64,000 bases of DNA from Ponticoccus litoralis (GTDB taxonomy: Bacteria; Pseudomonadota; Alphaproteobacteria; Rhodobacterales; Rhodobacteraceae), in assembly GCF_039769985.1 (NCBI RefSeq), contig NZ_JBDNCH010000002.1:1-64000 (forward strand), in the 5' to 3' direction. The notes under the pieces were generated by a model, which saw only the letters and a list, made by a program, of their open reading frames with translations, ran no database searches and was not told where the DNA came from. A program made the translations under genes and the position numbers. This document shows positions 1 through 11,852 of the stretch, one piece after another (the stretch's first letter is position 1; every line of letters starts with the position of its first letter).

Positions 1-37
1 AGAACGCCCCGGCTGAAGGGATCAGTCGGGGCGTTCT
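1..37 (-). terminator. Stem-loop after the rrn operon
   Basis: Perfect 10-bp arms AGAACGCCCC (1-10) and GGGGCGTTCT (28-37) lie about 38 bases past the 5S 3' end. On the plus strand a T-run follows (around 43-48). The minus-strand 3' flank lies outside the window, so its U-tract cannot be checked. No tRNA-fMet is seen between the 5S gene and this hairpin. Confidence 0.55.
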
Positions 38-74
38 GGTGTTTTTTGTATAGAGAGTTTTGGTTTTTACTAGG

Positions 75-189
75 TTTGGCGGCGACCTACTCTCCCACGT
101 CTTGAGACGCAGTACCATCGGCGCGGAGGCACTTAACTACCGGGTTCGGAATGGATCCGGGTGTTTTGCTCTCGCTATGACCACCAAAC
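75..189 (-). rRNA. rrf: 5S ribosomal RNA
   Basis: The minus strand reads GGTTTGGTGGTCATAGCG at the 5' end and GGGAGAGTAGGTCGCCGCC at the 3' end, the conserved ends of alphaproteobacterial 5S rRNA. The length is about 115 nt. It is the last gene of the rrn operon, about 255 bases after the 23S gene. Ends are approximate by a few bases. Confidence 0.93.
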
Positions 190-444
190 CAAGGAAAAAC
201 CAAAATGCTGCGCATTTTGCTTTTGCTTGGTTTGGTGAGCGGGTGACAGGGTATCTTGCACAGCAAGACGGCCCGAGAACCCGCACCCTAGCAAGCTGGG
301 CGCTGATACGCAGCACAATCAACATCGTCGTCCAGGTCATGTACACGTTCTGTGTATGCTTGTTTTCCGTAACAGGTTTGATGCGCTACCGCTTTGCTAC
401 TTGAGCGCGGAGGCGTATCCAACCTTGCTGTTACTGGATCAAAT

Positions 445-3297
<2,853 letters not shown>

Positions 3298-3885
3298 GAT
3301 CCAGTAAGAGCAAGGTTTTAGATGGTCCCGAAGGACCAAATGGAGGATCGCTTTAGGATCGTTCCTCCGCCCCGCTGGTTCACAGGGCCTTGCGTTGAGC
3401 GACACGGTCGGCAGACCGCCCCGCTCTCTTACCGGACAAAGCATACTTTCCCGCCCTCGCCTTCCGGCGAGGACTGTCACCCTGGTTAAGGTGACTTTGG
3501 TTAGTGTACTTGACTTGGACAACGATTGCTCTTTTCAGAAGGGATATCCCGCGACGGTAGGCTAGACCACCTTGGAACCTTCACCGTGGTCCTTTCCGCG
3601 TCACGCCTTGCGGCGATCCCCGGTCAGGGGTGAACCAACTGAGATTGCCGAACACTTACGGCAATCAAGCAACGTTGATTGTTTCTCTCTATACGATGTC
3701 ATTGAGTTTGTCCCAGCGCCTTGCGGCTGCTTGAGGACGAAGTCTCGTCCGATTGGACGGGGAAGCATTCGCAAATGCTTGCCGATCTAATCGGAGAACT
3801 ATGCTGGTCCGGTTTTCGCTGAATGGTGCCCTCTCGTGAGCTTTGCTTCGCAAAGCCACTGTCGGGACCACTTTCCTGCGGAAAG
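3298..3885 (-). other. tRNA-Ile to 23S spacer (ITS part)
   Basis: About 590 bases without a coding gene. The sequence holds several short inverted repeats, for example GGTCC/GGACC near 3330 and ATTGCCG/CGGCAAT near 3647-3667, of the kind that form RNase III processing stalks around 23S rRNA. Open frames here overlap the transcribed spacer and have no protein-like features. Confidence 0.7.
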
Positions 3886-3962
<77 letters not shown>

Positions 3963-3983
3963 ATTCTTTCGGGCCCTGCTTGA

Positions 3984-4059
3984 TGGTGGAGCCTAGGAGG
4001 ATCGAACTCCTGACCTCCTGAATGCAAATCAGGCGCTCTCCCAGCTGAGCTAAGGCCCC
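3984..4059 (-). tRNA. tRNA-Ala (TGC)
   Basis: A complete 76-nt tRNA with encoded CCA. The anticodon stem CCTGA/TCAGG encloses TTTGCAT, so the anticodon is TGC. It is the first tRNA after the 16S gene, 153 bases from the 16S 3' end and 21 bases before tRNA-Ile. This order is the reverse of the usual Ile-Ala arrangement. Confidence 0.96.
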
Positions 4060-4204
4060 GTGCTTTGGAACCCCACACGGCGATCCGTGCGGAACCTAGC
4101 GTTCTGAAGAGATATGAGGACGGCGATGGCCCGGTGTGATCGGCTTTGATTGCCGATCTTCTGCTAAGTGCATCATGATCAAGGCGAACCTTGATGCTAG
4201 AAGC

Positions 4205-5671
<1,467 letters not shown>

Positions 5672-5930
5672 TTGAAAGCATCTTGCGATGCTATCCTTGA
5701 CGTTCGAACCTCTGCACATCTCCAATACTCACCGGTGCTTTGGGGGCATCCGGCTATATCCACCCGGCTAAGGAAGGATACGTATTGGAAGTCATCTGTT
5801 TGATTGTGCTTCAGGTTTCATCAGAAACCGAAAGCCGCTCAAACAGTGAAGCTGACACCACATCATCGGTCGAAGCCTAGTGGCGCGACATACAGACAGT
5901 TGATCCATCGATTTAGACCAAAGCCGCCCG
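5672..5930 (-). other. rrn leader
   Basis: Transcribed leader between the predicted promoter and 16S. It holds a hairpin GGTTTC-ATCA-GAAACC at 5814-5829. No confident boxA was found. Short frames here are not protein-like. Confidence 0.5.
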
Positions 5931-5959
5931 CATATCTCTTCAGATATTAGCGATGTCAA
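5931..5959 (-). promoter_or_regulatory. Probable rrn promoter
   Basis: On the minus strand a perfect -35 TTGACA (5959-5954) is followed after 17 bases by GATATG (5936-5931) as a weak -10. A strong -35 with a variable -10 fits alphaproteobacterial housekeeping promoters. The start would be near 5924, about 250 bases before 16S. Confidence 0.55.
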
Positions 5960-6616
5960 ATAGCGTAGAAACAAATACCGAACCGGTGCGCCCTAACTTC
6001 TTCGGCGCGCCCGCCCGTCATGCCTCTGATTTCCGCCGCCTCGCTTCCCTTTCCGAACCCCTCGTTGGCGTCCCGTCCGTTCCGTCTGGCGTCCCGTCGT
6101 GCGCCTCAGCGCCGCCGGTGAAGGGGGTTCTACGGTTAGTTCCCCAGACCCGCAAGCGCTTTCTTCATGGAATGTCAGATTTTCTTCACGAAACCACTTA
6201 TCAGACTGTTACAAAAGGATTTATTTCTTCATTTCTCCACCCCATGACCCCCGAATTCCCGCTTTCCCCCCGCAAAACCCCGGCCCCCGCACGCCCGCCA
6301 GACACCCCTGGCCGCTTATCCACAGGCTTACCCCCAAAGCCCCCGATTCCACCGATTCCAAATTGCCCTTGAGCGTGAAGCACCGGCCCATCTGCCTTCG
6401 TCCCGGCATCCCCGGTGAATCGGCCCCCCTGCCCCGGTATCGGAGCCGCCATTTTCTGGCCCAACAGGCCTGCGAAAGGCCGGAGAGCGCCGCAGGAAGA
6501 GGGGGCCGCGCAGGGGCCCCTATATATAATGTGTAGCAGGACAGGTTCAGACGGACGAGATCCGGCCCGAAGCGCTGCCACGGGCGGGTCGGTCCTGCTG
6601 ACGATATGCGGAGAGT
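5960..6616. other. Non-coding region upstream of rrn
   Basis: About 650 bases with no convincing gene. It contains an AT-rich patch (about 6170-6240), a perfect DnaA-box sequence TTATCCACA at 6316-6324, a GGGGCCCC palindrome (6513-6520) and TATATATAAT (6521-6530) downstream of tRNA-Leu. Open frames here have no recognisable domains. Confidence 0.5.
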
Positions 6617-6702
6617 TGGTACCCAAGGTCGGACTCGAACCGACATGACCGTTAGGCCGGGGGATTTTGAATCCCCTGCGTCTACCATTCCGCCACTTGG
6701 GC
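6617..6702 (-). tRNA. tRNA-Leu (CAA)
   Basis: An 86-nt class II tRNA with encoded CCA. The anticodon stem GGGGA/TCCCC encloses TTCAAAA, giving anticodon CAA. A long variable arm follows (CGGCCTAACGGTCATG region). The acceptor arms are GCCCAAG and CTTGGGT. It stands alone on the minus strand. Confidence 0.95.
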
Positions 6703-6808
6703 AACGCAGCGACATGTATCGCCCTGCCCCGGACAGGTAAAGGGGGTCCGTCGCTTGACCGCCCTTGCGGCCCATGCTCTGACGCCGGGGACCAAACGGA
6801 GACCCGCG

Positions 6809-7387
6809 ATGCTGCGCCGCCTTTACGACTGGACGATGGCCCAAGCCCGGGGCCGCAACGCCCTCTGGGTTCTGGCCGTCGTCGCCTTCATCGAAAGCTC
6901 GGTCTTTCCGATCCCACCGGACGTGCTGATGATCCCGATGATCCTCGCGCAGCCGCGCCGGGCCTGGCTGATCGCCGGGGTCGCCACGCTGGCCTCGGTG
7001 CTGGGCGGGATGCTGGGCTACGGCATCGGCTACTTCTTCTACGAGGGCATCGGCCAACCCATCCTCGAAAGCCTCGGCAAGGCGGACTCGATGGCGGCCT
7101 TCAACGACAAGTTCAACGGCGTGGGTTTCTGGGCGGTGCTGATCGCGGGCATCACGCCCTTCCCCTACAAGGTCATCACCATCATGTCGGGTTGGACCGC
7201 CATGCCGCTGGGCACCTTCATCGTGACCTCGATCGTGGCGCGCGCCTTCCGCTTCTTCGTGGTCGCGGGCCTGCTGCGCGCCTTCGGCGCACCCATTCGT
7301 GAATTCATCGAGCGCTACCTCGGTCTTGTCTTCACCGCTTTCATGGTGCTTCTGGTCGGTGGATTTGTCCTGTTGAAGTACCTCTGA
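6809..7387 (+). CDS. DedA/YqaA family membrane protein
   Basis: A 192-aa polytopic protein of the VTT/DedA superfamily, YqaA branch. These inner-membrane proteins are linked to lipid scrambling and envelope homeostasis. Visible features are an amphipathic start (MLRRLYDWTMAQARG), hydrophobic segments around 20-40, 45-70, 105-130, 140-160 and 170-190, and the family-type stretch FIESSVFPIPPDVLMIP near residue 30. Start chosen at ATG 6809 because GGAGA lies 8-11 bases upstream; the frame stays open further upstream but that part overlaps the tRNA flank. Nine bases separate it from the DsbB-like gene, so the two are probably co-transcribed. Confidence 0.85.
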   Translation: MLRRLYDWTMAQARGRNALWVLAVVAFIESSVFPIPPDVLMIPMILAQPRRAWLIAGVATLASVLGGMLGYGIGYFFYEGIGQPILESLGKADSMAAFNDKFNGVGFWAVLIAGITPFPYKVITIMSGWTAMPLGTFIVTSIVARAFRFFVVAGLLRAFGAPIREFIERYLGLVFTAFMVLLVGGFVLLKYL

Positions 7388-7396
7388 GGCCCCCTG

Positions 7397-7867
7397 ATGA
7401 CCCAGCCCCGCACCCTTCTGACCCTGCTCGGCATCGCCGGCTCCGCCGGCCTGCTGCTGGGGGCGCTGGCCTTTCAGTACATTGGCGGCCTGCCGCCCTG
7501 CAAACTGTGCTACTGGCAGCGCTACGGCCATGTCGCCGCCGTGATCCTGGGCCTTCTGGCATTGCTGGTGCCGCAGCGCATCCTGCTGTGGCTGGCAGCG
7601 CTGGGGGCCGGGTCCAGCGCGGCGGTCGGGATCTATCACACCGGGGTAGAGCGCGGCTGGTGGGAAGGGCCCTCGACCTGCACCTCTGGCCCGGTCGCGG
7701 GGAAATCCGTCGACGCCCTGCTGAACGACATCATGGCAGCCCCCATGGTGCGCTGCGACGACATCGCCTGGGAACTGGCAGGCCTGTCGATGGCCAGCTG
7801 GAACGTCCTTGCCTCGACCGTCGTCACCCTGTGCTTCGTGGCGGCGGCCAACCGGCTGCGCGGCTGA
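7397..7867 (+). CDS. dsbB: Disulfide bond formation protein B
   Basis: A 156-aa inner-membrane protein of the DsbB family, which re-oxidises the periplasmic thiol oxidase DsbA and passes electrons to quinone. Four hydrophobic segments are visible. The first periplasmic loop holds the CxxC pair in PPCKLCYWQR (around residues 35-42). The second loop has two further cysteines (STCTSG near 94 and VRCDD near 119), matching the family's second redox pair. The symbol is by family; some alphaproteobacteria carry several DsbB-like proteins. Confidence 0.85.
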   Translation: MTQPRTLLTLLGIAGSAGLLLGALAFQYIGGLPPCKLCYWQRYGHVAAVILGLLALLVPQRILLWLAALGAGSSAAVGIYHTGVERGWWEGPSTCTSGPVAGKSVDALLNDIMAAPMVRCDDIAWELAGLSMASWNVLASTVVTLCFVAAANRLRG

Positions 7868-7969
7868 CCCGCCGCGCCCGGGGCCCTGCCCCCGTGGAAC
7901 AAGCGGCGTGACAGCACCGGGTCCCTCTGGCACTACGGGCGCCAGAGGACATCTGCCGGACCCGCGCCC

Positions 7970-8113
7970 ATGACCAACAGCCTTGCCATCGCTCTCGGGC
8001 TTGCCATTGCCGCCTTCGTGGCCGCCGATCTCCTGCTCTTCGACGGCACCAACCTGCTGTTCCTCGCCCGCAAGCTTTATTGGCTGATCGACTGGCTCGC
8101 CTTCTGGCGCTGA
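7970..8113 (+). CDS. Small membrane protein, 47 aa
   Basis: A short gene, MTNSLAIALGLAIAAFVAAD..., with one clear transmembrane helix (residues about 5-23) and a second hydrophobic, Trp-rich tail ending LIDWLAFWR. GGA occurs near the start but the ribosome site is weak. It lies between dsbB and gap. Function unknown. Support comes from the compact membrane-protein composition and high third-position GC. Confidence 0.6.
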   Translation: MTNSLAIALGLAIAAFVAADLLLFDGTNLLFLARKLYWLIDWLAFWR

Positions 8114-8248
8114 CCCGGTTTCGCGGTTGACTCCGCGGCTTGCGAATGCATGTTAGCGATAACGGAATTTCCGATCGTCTTTGGCGCGCACTTCGGCAAG
8201 GCTGAAGGCGCGCCAAACGTCATCTGACCTGCAAGAAGGGAGCCTTCC

Positions 8249-9250
8249 ATGACAGTCAAAGTCGCCATCAACGGTTTCGGCCGGATCGGGCGCAACGTGC
8301 TGCGCGCCATCATCGAATCCGGTCGCACCGACATCGAGGTCATCGCCATCAACGATCTTGGCCCGGTCGAGACCAATGCCCACCTGCTGCAGTATGATTC
8401 CGTTCACGGTCGCTTTCCGGTGGCGGTCACCCATACCGAGGACACCATCGACGTGGGCCGCGGCCCGATCCGCGTGACCGCGATCCGCAACCCGGCAGAG
8501 CTGCCTTGGTCGGATGTCGACGTGGTCATGGAATGCACCGGCATCTTCACCTCGAAGGAAAAATGCCAGGCGCATCTGGAAAACGGGTCGAGCCGCGTGC
8601 TGATCTCGGCGCCCGGCGCGGATGCGGACAAGACCATCGTCTACGGCGTGAACCACGACACCCTGACGGCGGAAGACCTGATTGTCTCGAACGCCTCCTG
8701 CACGACGAACTGCCTGTCGCCGGTGGCCAAGGTCCTGAACGACGCCATCGGCATCGAGAAGGGCTTCATGACCACGATCCACAGCTACACCGGCGACCAG
8801 CCGACGCTGGACACGATGCACAAGGATCTCTACCGCGCCCGGGCGGCGGCCCTCTCGATGATCCCGACATCGACCGGCGCGGCCAAGGCGGTGGGCCTCG
8901 TGCTGCCCGAGCTGAACGGCAGGCTCGACGGCGTGGCGATCCGGGTGCCGACGCCCAATGTCTCGGTCGTGGACCTGACCTTCAACGCCGCGCGGGCAAC
9001 CTCGGTGGAAGAGATCAACGAGGCGATTCGCGCAGCGGCGGAGGGACCGCTGAAGGGCATCCTGGGCTATACGGACAAGAAGCTGGTCTCGGTCGACTTC
9101 AACCACGATCCGCATTCCTCGGTCTTCCACATGGACCAGACGAAGGTGATGGAGGGCACTATGTGCCGCATCCTGTCCTGGTACGACAACGAGTGGGGCT
9201 TCTCGAACCGCATGAGCGATACCGCCGTGGCCATGGGCAAGCTGATCTGA
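8249..9250 (+). CDS. gap: Glyceraldehyde-3-phosphate dehydrogenase, type I
   Basis: A 333-aa cytosolic enzyme that oxidises glyceraldehyde-3-phosphate to 1,3-bisphosphoglycerate in glycolysis and runs in reverse in gluconeogenesis. The Rossmann motif INGFGRIGR is at residues 7-15. Asp follows Asn in AINDLG (about 33-38), suggesting NAD preference. The catalytic Cys is in SNASCTTNC (about residue 152), with the His partner in HSYTGDQ. The C-terminal SWYDNEWGFSNRM signature is present. A good site (AAGGGAG) precedes ATG 8249. It appears monocistronic, with a hairpin terminator after the stop. Confidence 0.97.
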   Translation: MTVKVAINGFGRIGRNVLRAIIESGRTDIEVIAINDLGPVETNAHLLQYDSVHGRFPVAVTHTEDTIDVGRGPIRVTAIRNPAELPWSDVDVVMECTGIFTSKEKCQAHLENGSSRVLISAPGADADKTIVYGVNHDTLTAEDLIVSNASCTTNCLSPVAKVLNDAIGIEKGFMTTIHSYTGDQPTLDTMHKDLYRARAAALSMIPTSTGAAKAVGLVLPELNGRLDGVAIRVPTPNVSVVDLTFNAARATSVEEINEAIRAAAEGPLKGILGYTDKKLVSVDFNHDPHSSVFHMDQTKVMEGTMCRILSWYDNEWGFSNRMSDTAVAMGKLI

Positions 9251-9271
9251 CAATCCCGGTCCGACGGACCC

Positions 9272-9304
9272 AAGGGGGTTTCGCCGCGGCGGGGCCCCTT
9301 TTCG
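9272..9304 (+). terminator. gap terminator
   Basis: Arms AAGGGG (9272-9277) and CCCCTT (9295-9300) followed by TTCG. It is preceded by a second small hairpin GGTCCG-A-CGGACC (9258-9270). Confidence 0.65.
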
Positions 9305-9331
9305 TTTCGCCGCGCTTCGCGCGTCGACCGG

Positions 9332-9392
9332 CTGGGGGCTCTGCCCCCCGGCCTGCGGCCTTCCCCCGAGGTATTTCCAGGACCAAAGAAGC
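9332..9392 (+). repeat. AAGAAG-type intergenic repeat, copy 1
   Basis: Hairpin GGGGG-CTCTG-CCCCC, then CCGAGGTATTTCC and GACCAAAGAAG. Related copies lie near 14747, 32901, 40094, 54907 and 59545. It sits downstream of gap in the intergenic region. Confidence 0.7.
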
Positions 9393-9663
9393 CCGGGCGG
9401 GCCGCGCCATGATCGGGGGCAGTGCTTCAGTGATGGGGTCGGCCTTGATGGCGCAGCCCTCGTGCTGCGCGGCAGGGGCGCTGTCCGTGGCGCCGGAGCA
9501 TCGGGGGCAGCGAGGACGAGGATGGGCCCGTGTACCGGATGCCGCCGCCGCTATGGCGACCGCGCGCGCCTTCGCCGTATCGACCAAGGGATGCGATGCC
9601 ATGGGCGCGGGCGGCCCGCAGGCATCCGCCATCCCGCCCGGCATGGCGGGCCGGGCCCGGGCC

Positions 9664-10167
9664 TCAGCCCTTCGGCTTGCCGTTCTTTGCCGCGAGGGCG
9701 TCGCGCACGGCGGGGCTGACGAATTTCGACACGTCGCCGCCGAGCCGCGAGATCTCTTTCACCAGCTTGGAGGCGATGGCCTGATGCCGGGCCTCGGCCA
9801 TCAGGAAGACCGTCTCGACGCTGTCGTCCAGCGCGCGGTTCATTCCGACCATCTGGTATTCGTATTCGAAATCCGCCACCGCGCGCAGGCCGCGGATGAT
9901 GATCGTGGCCCCCACGTCGCGGGCGCAGTCGATCAGCAGGTTCTCGAAGGGGTGAACCGGGATCTCTGTTCCGGTCTCTTCCGCGATCCTGCGGGTTTCC
10001 CGCTCGATCATGGCGACACGCTCTTCGAGAGAGAACAGCGGGCCCTTGTCGCGGTTGATCGCGGCGCCGATCACCAGCCGGTCGACCAGAGACGCCCCGC
10101 GCCGGATGATGTCGAGGTGCCCAAGCGTGATCGGATCGAAGGTTCCGGGATACAGGCCGATGCGCAT
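9664..10167 (-). CDS. coaD: Phosphopantetheine adenylyltransferase
   Basis: A 167-aa cytosolic enzyme of coenzyme A synthesis that transfers AMP from ATP to 4'-phosphopantetheine. The nucleotidyltransferase signature is clear: GLYPGTFDPITLGHLDII (residues 4-21, the T/HxGH motif) and the C-terminal family pattern ISRLGGDVSKFVSPAV. The motif IIRGLRAVADFEYEYQM near residue 90 is typical of CoaD. Length is normal. It is followed by a long intergenic region and stands alone. Confidence 0.96.
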   Translation of the reverse strand: MRIGLYPGTFDPITLGHLDIIRRGASLVDRLVIGAAINRDKGPLFSLEERVAMIERETRRIAEETGTEIPVHPFENLLIDCARDVGATIIIRGLRAVADFEYEYQMVGMNRALDDSVETVFLMAEARHQAIASKLVKEISRLGGDVSKFVSPAVRDALAAKNGKPKG

Positions 10168-10282
10168 GGTCGGGCGCTCCTCCTAGGCTGTGGTCGCATT
10201 TCAACGCACGCAACTATATTGCGCGCGCCAATGCAAGGTGGAAACGACAGCCCCGGTTCCCTGCGCCGGTCGGTTCGGGGTC

Positions 10283-10717
10283 TCAGTGCCCCATGATCAT
10301 GCCTTCGAGGGCATCCTTTTCCATCGCCAGTTCCGACAGCCGCGCCTTGACCACGTCGCCAAGGGTGATCAGGCCGATCATCCTGCCGTCTTCGACCACC
10401 GGCATGTGGCGAAACCGTCCCTCTGTCATCTTGGCGAGGATCGCGTCGGCCAGCTCGGCGCGCGTGCAGGTGACCAGCTCGCGGGTCATGTAATCGTCGA
10501 CCTTGTCGGACAGGCAGCCTGCCCCGACCTTGGCAAGAACCCGGACGATGTCGCGTTCCGACAGGATGCCTTCGGCGGTGCTGCCGTCGCTGGAGATCAC
10601 CACCGTCCCGATCCGTTTCTCCGCAAGGATCTGCGCCGCATCGGCCACAAGGGTGCCCGGCTTCACGGTATGGACGCCATCCGTACCCTTGCTCTTCAGG
10701 ATTTGCTGCACCTGCAT
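10283..10717 (-). CDS. CBS domain protein
   Basis: A 144-aa protein made almost entirely of two CBS repeats (residues about 10-65 and 75-130), a module that binds adenine nucleotides. Typical motifs are GTVVISSDG...GILSERDIVR and HMPVVEDGRMIGLITLGDVVKARL. Start chosen at ATG 10717 because AAGGAGGT lies just upstream; a longer frame to 10780 has no such site. No catalytic domain is attached, so it probably acts as a small energy-sensing regulator, partner unknown. Confidence 0.88.
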   Translation of the reverse strand: MQVQQILKSKGTDGVHTVKPGTLVADAAQILAEKRIGTVVISSDGSTAEGILSERDIVRVLAKVGAGCLSDKVDDYMTRELVTCTRAELADAILAKMTEGRFRHMPVVEDGRMIGLITLGDVVKARLSELAMEKDALEGMIMGH

Positions 10718-10776
10718 GTCGGGACCTCCTTGCGTTCGATGCCCATGGAACAAGCGTTGCCCGCGCCCCCCTCCTG

Positions 10777-11751
10777 TCAAGTAGCCGAAAGTCCTGCGTT
10801 CTGCCCTGAACCACCCCGGGGACCGGCCTGCGCCGCGCTGCCGGTTGCGGCGGCATCCACCGCCGCCTCGAGCCGGGAAAGTTCGCGGCGCAACCCCTCC
10901 AACAGGGCGGCGGCAAAGCGGTTCATCCGGTCGAGCCGCCGGTCGTCCTCGTGCCGGACAAGGTAGAAGGACCGTTTCAGGCTGACCGCGTCGCGCAGCA
11001 CCGGGCGCAGCCCCGGCGCCGAGGGCAAGGCGAAATCATGCACGATGCCCAGCCCGGCCCCCTGCCGCAACCACTGGAACTGCACCGAGACAGAGTTCGA
11101 GGCGAGGGCGACGCGGCGCAGCCCCAGCGCATCGAGGTAATCCAGCTCCTTGTCGAAGATCATGTCGGGGATATAGCCCACCATGCGGTGCCCCCGCAGA
11201 TCCCCGACGCCGTGCAACGGGGCGTTGCGGGCCAGATAGGCCTCGCTTGCCGCAAGGTGCAGGCGGTAATCGGTGATCTTCTGCACCACCAGCCGCCCGG
11301 CGGTGGGGGCAGAGACGGCAATGGCCATGTCCGCCTCGCGCCGCGACAGGTTCACCACCCGCGGCAGCGCAAGGATCTGCACCTCGAGGTCGGGGTTCTG
11401 GGCCGCGATCTCTGCGCAGACCTGCGGCAGCAGGAAATTGGCGCAGCCGTCCGGCGCGCCGATGCGGATCTGCCCCGACAGCCCCTCGGAGCGTCCGCGC
11501 ACCGCTTCGGAGGCCGGGGAAAGCGCCTGCTCCGCCGCCTCGGCATGGGGCACCAGCCGCGCCCCCGCCTCTGTCAGCGCGTAGCCCTGCGGCGACTTCA
11601 CGAAGAGCGGCAGGCCCATGTCCTGTTCCAGCCGCGCCACCCGGCGGCCCACCGTCGCCGGGTCCATGCGCAGGGTCCGGCCCGCTGCCGACAGGGTCTC
11701 TCCACGAGAGACCGCGAGGAAGATCCGCAGGTCGTCCCAACTGTCTGCCAT
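10777..11751 (-). CDS. LysR family transcriptional regulator
   Basis: A 324-aa LysR-type regulator. The N-terminal winged helix-turn-helix spans about 5-65 (WDDLRIFLAVSRGETLSAAG...GRRVARLEQDMGLPLFVKS). The effector-binding domain follows at about 90-290. The Ala/Gly-rich tail after residue 300 is probably disordered. The ATG at 11751 gives the normal LysR start; the frame is open further upstream but would run into the operator. It is divergent from mmsA with about 100 bases between, so control of mmsA is likely. Confidence 0.88.
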   Translation of the reverse strand: MADSWDDLRIFLAVSRGETLSAAGRTLRMDPATVGRRVARLEQDMGLPLFVKSPQGYALTEAGARLVPHAEAAEQALSPASEAVRGRSEGLSGQIRIGAPDGCANFLLPQVCAEIAAQNPDLEVQILALPRVVNLSRREADMAIAVSAPTAGRLVVQKITDYRLHLAASEAYLARNAPLHGVGDLRGHRMVGYIPDMIFDKELDYLDALGLRRVALASNSVSVQFQWLRQGAGLGIVHDFALPSAPGLRPVLRDAVSLKRSFYLVRHEDDRRLDRMNRFAAALLEGLRRELSRLEAAVDAAATGSAAQAGPRGGSGQNAGLSAT

Positions 11752-11760
11752 GTCGCCCCC

Positions 11761-11776
11761 TTTGCAGAAATGCAAA
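11761..11776. promoter_or_regulatory. Candidate LysR operator between LysR gene and mmsA
   Basis: A perfect inverted repeat TTTGCA-GAAA-TGCAAA lies 10 bases upstream of the LysR start and about 75 bases upstream of mmsA. It fits the T-N11-A style of LysR sites and would allow autoregulation plus control of mmsA. Confidence 0.5.
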
Positions 11777-11852
11777 ACCTCTTTGCCATTTCTCCGCTTT
11801 TTCCGGCATTCCTGCAAGGCTACGGTTTGCGCGACCACCAAGGAGGACCCCC

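Larger units (their letters stand above)
9251..9663. other. gap-coaD intergenic region
   Basis: About 410 bases between two convergent genes. It holds the gap terminator and one copy of the AAGAAG repeat. The remaining stretch (9393-9660) is GC-rich with no convincing coding pattern. Confidence 0.6.

Noticed and set aside
6170..6330. A possible replication origin: perfect DnaA box TTATCCACA (6316-6324) beside an AT-rich patch.
   Set aside because: Only one box is present, with no cluster, and no origin-linked genes (dnaA, hemE, parAB, gidA) adjoin. It is more likely chance upstream of the rrn promoter.
6521..6530. TATATATAAT as a strong -10 element.
   Set aside because: No suitable -35 lies 16-18 bases away on either strand, and no gene starts nearby. 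It lies downstream of tRNA-Leu.
9159..9644. A minus-strand frame with a CPRC-like motif after coaD.
   Set aside because: Third-position bias is weak, it runs through the AAGAAG repeat and antisense into gap, and no domain is recognisable.
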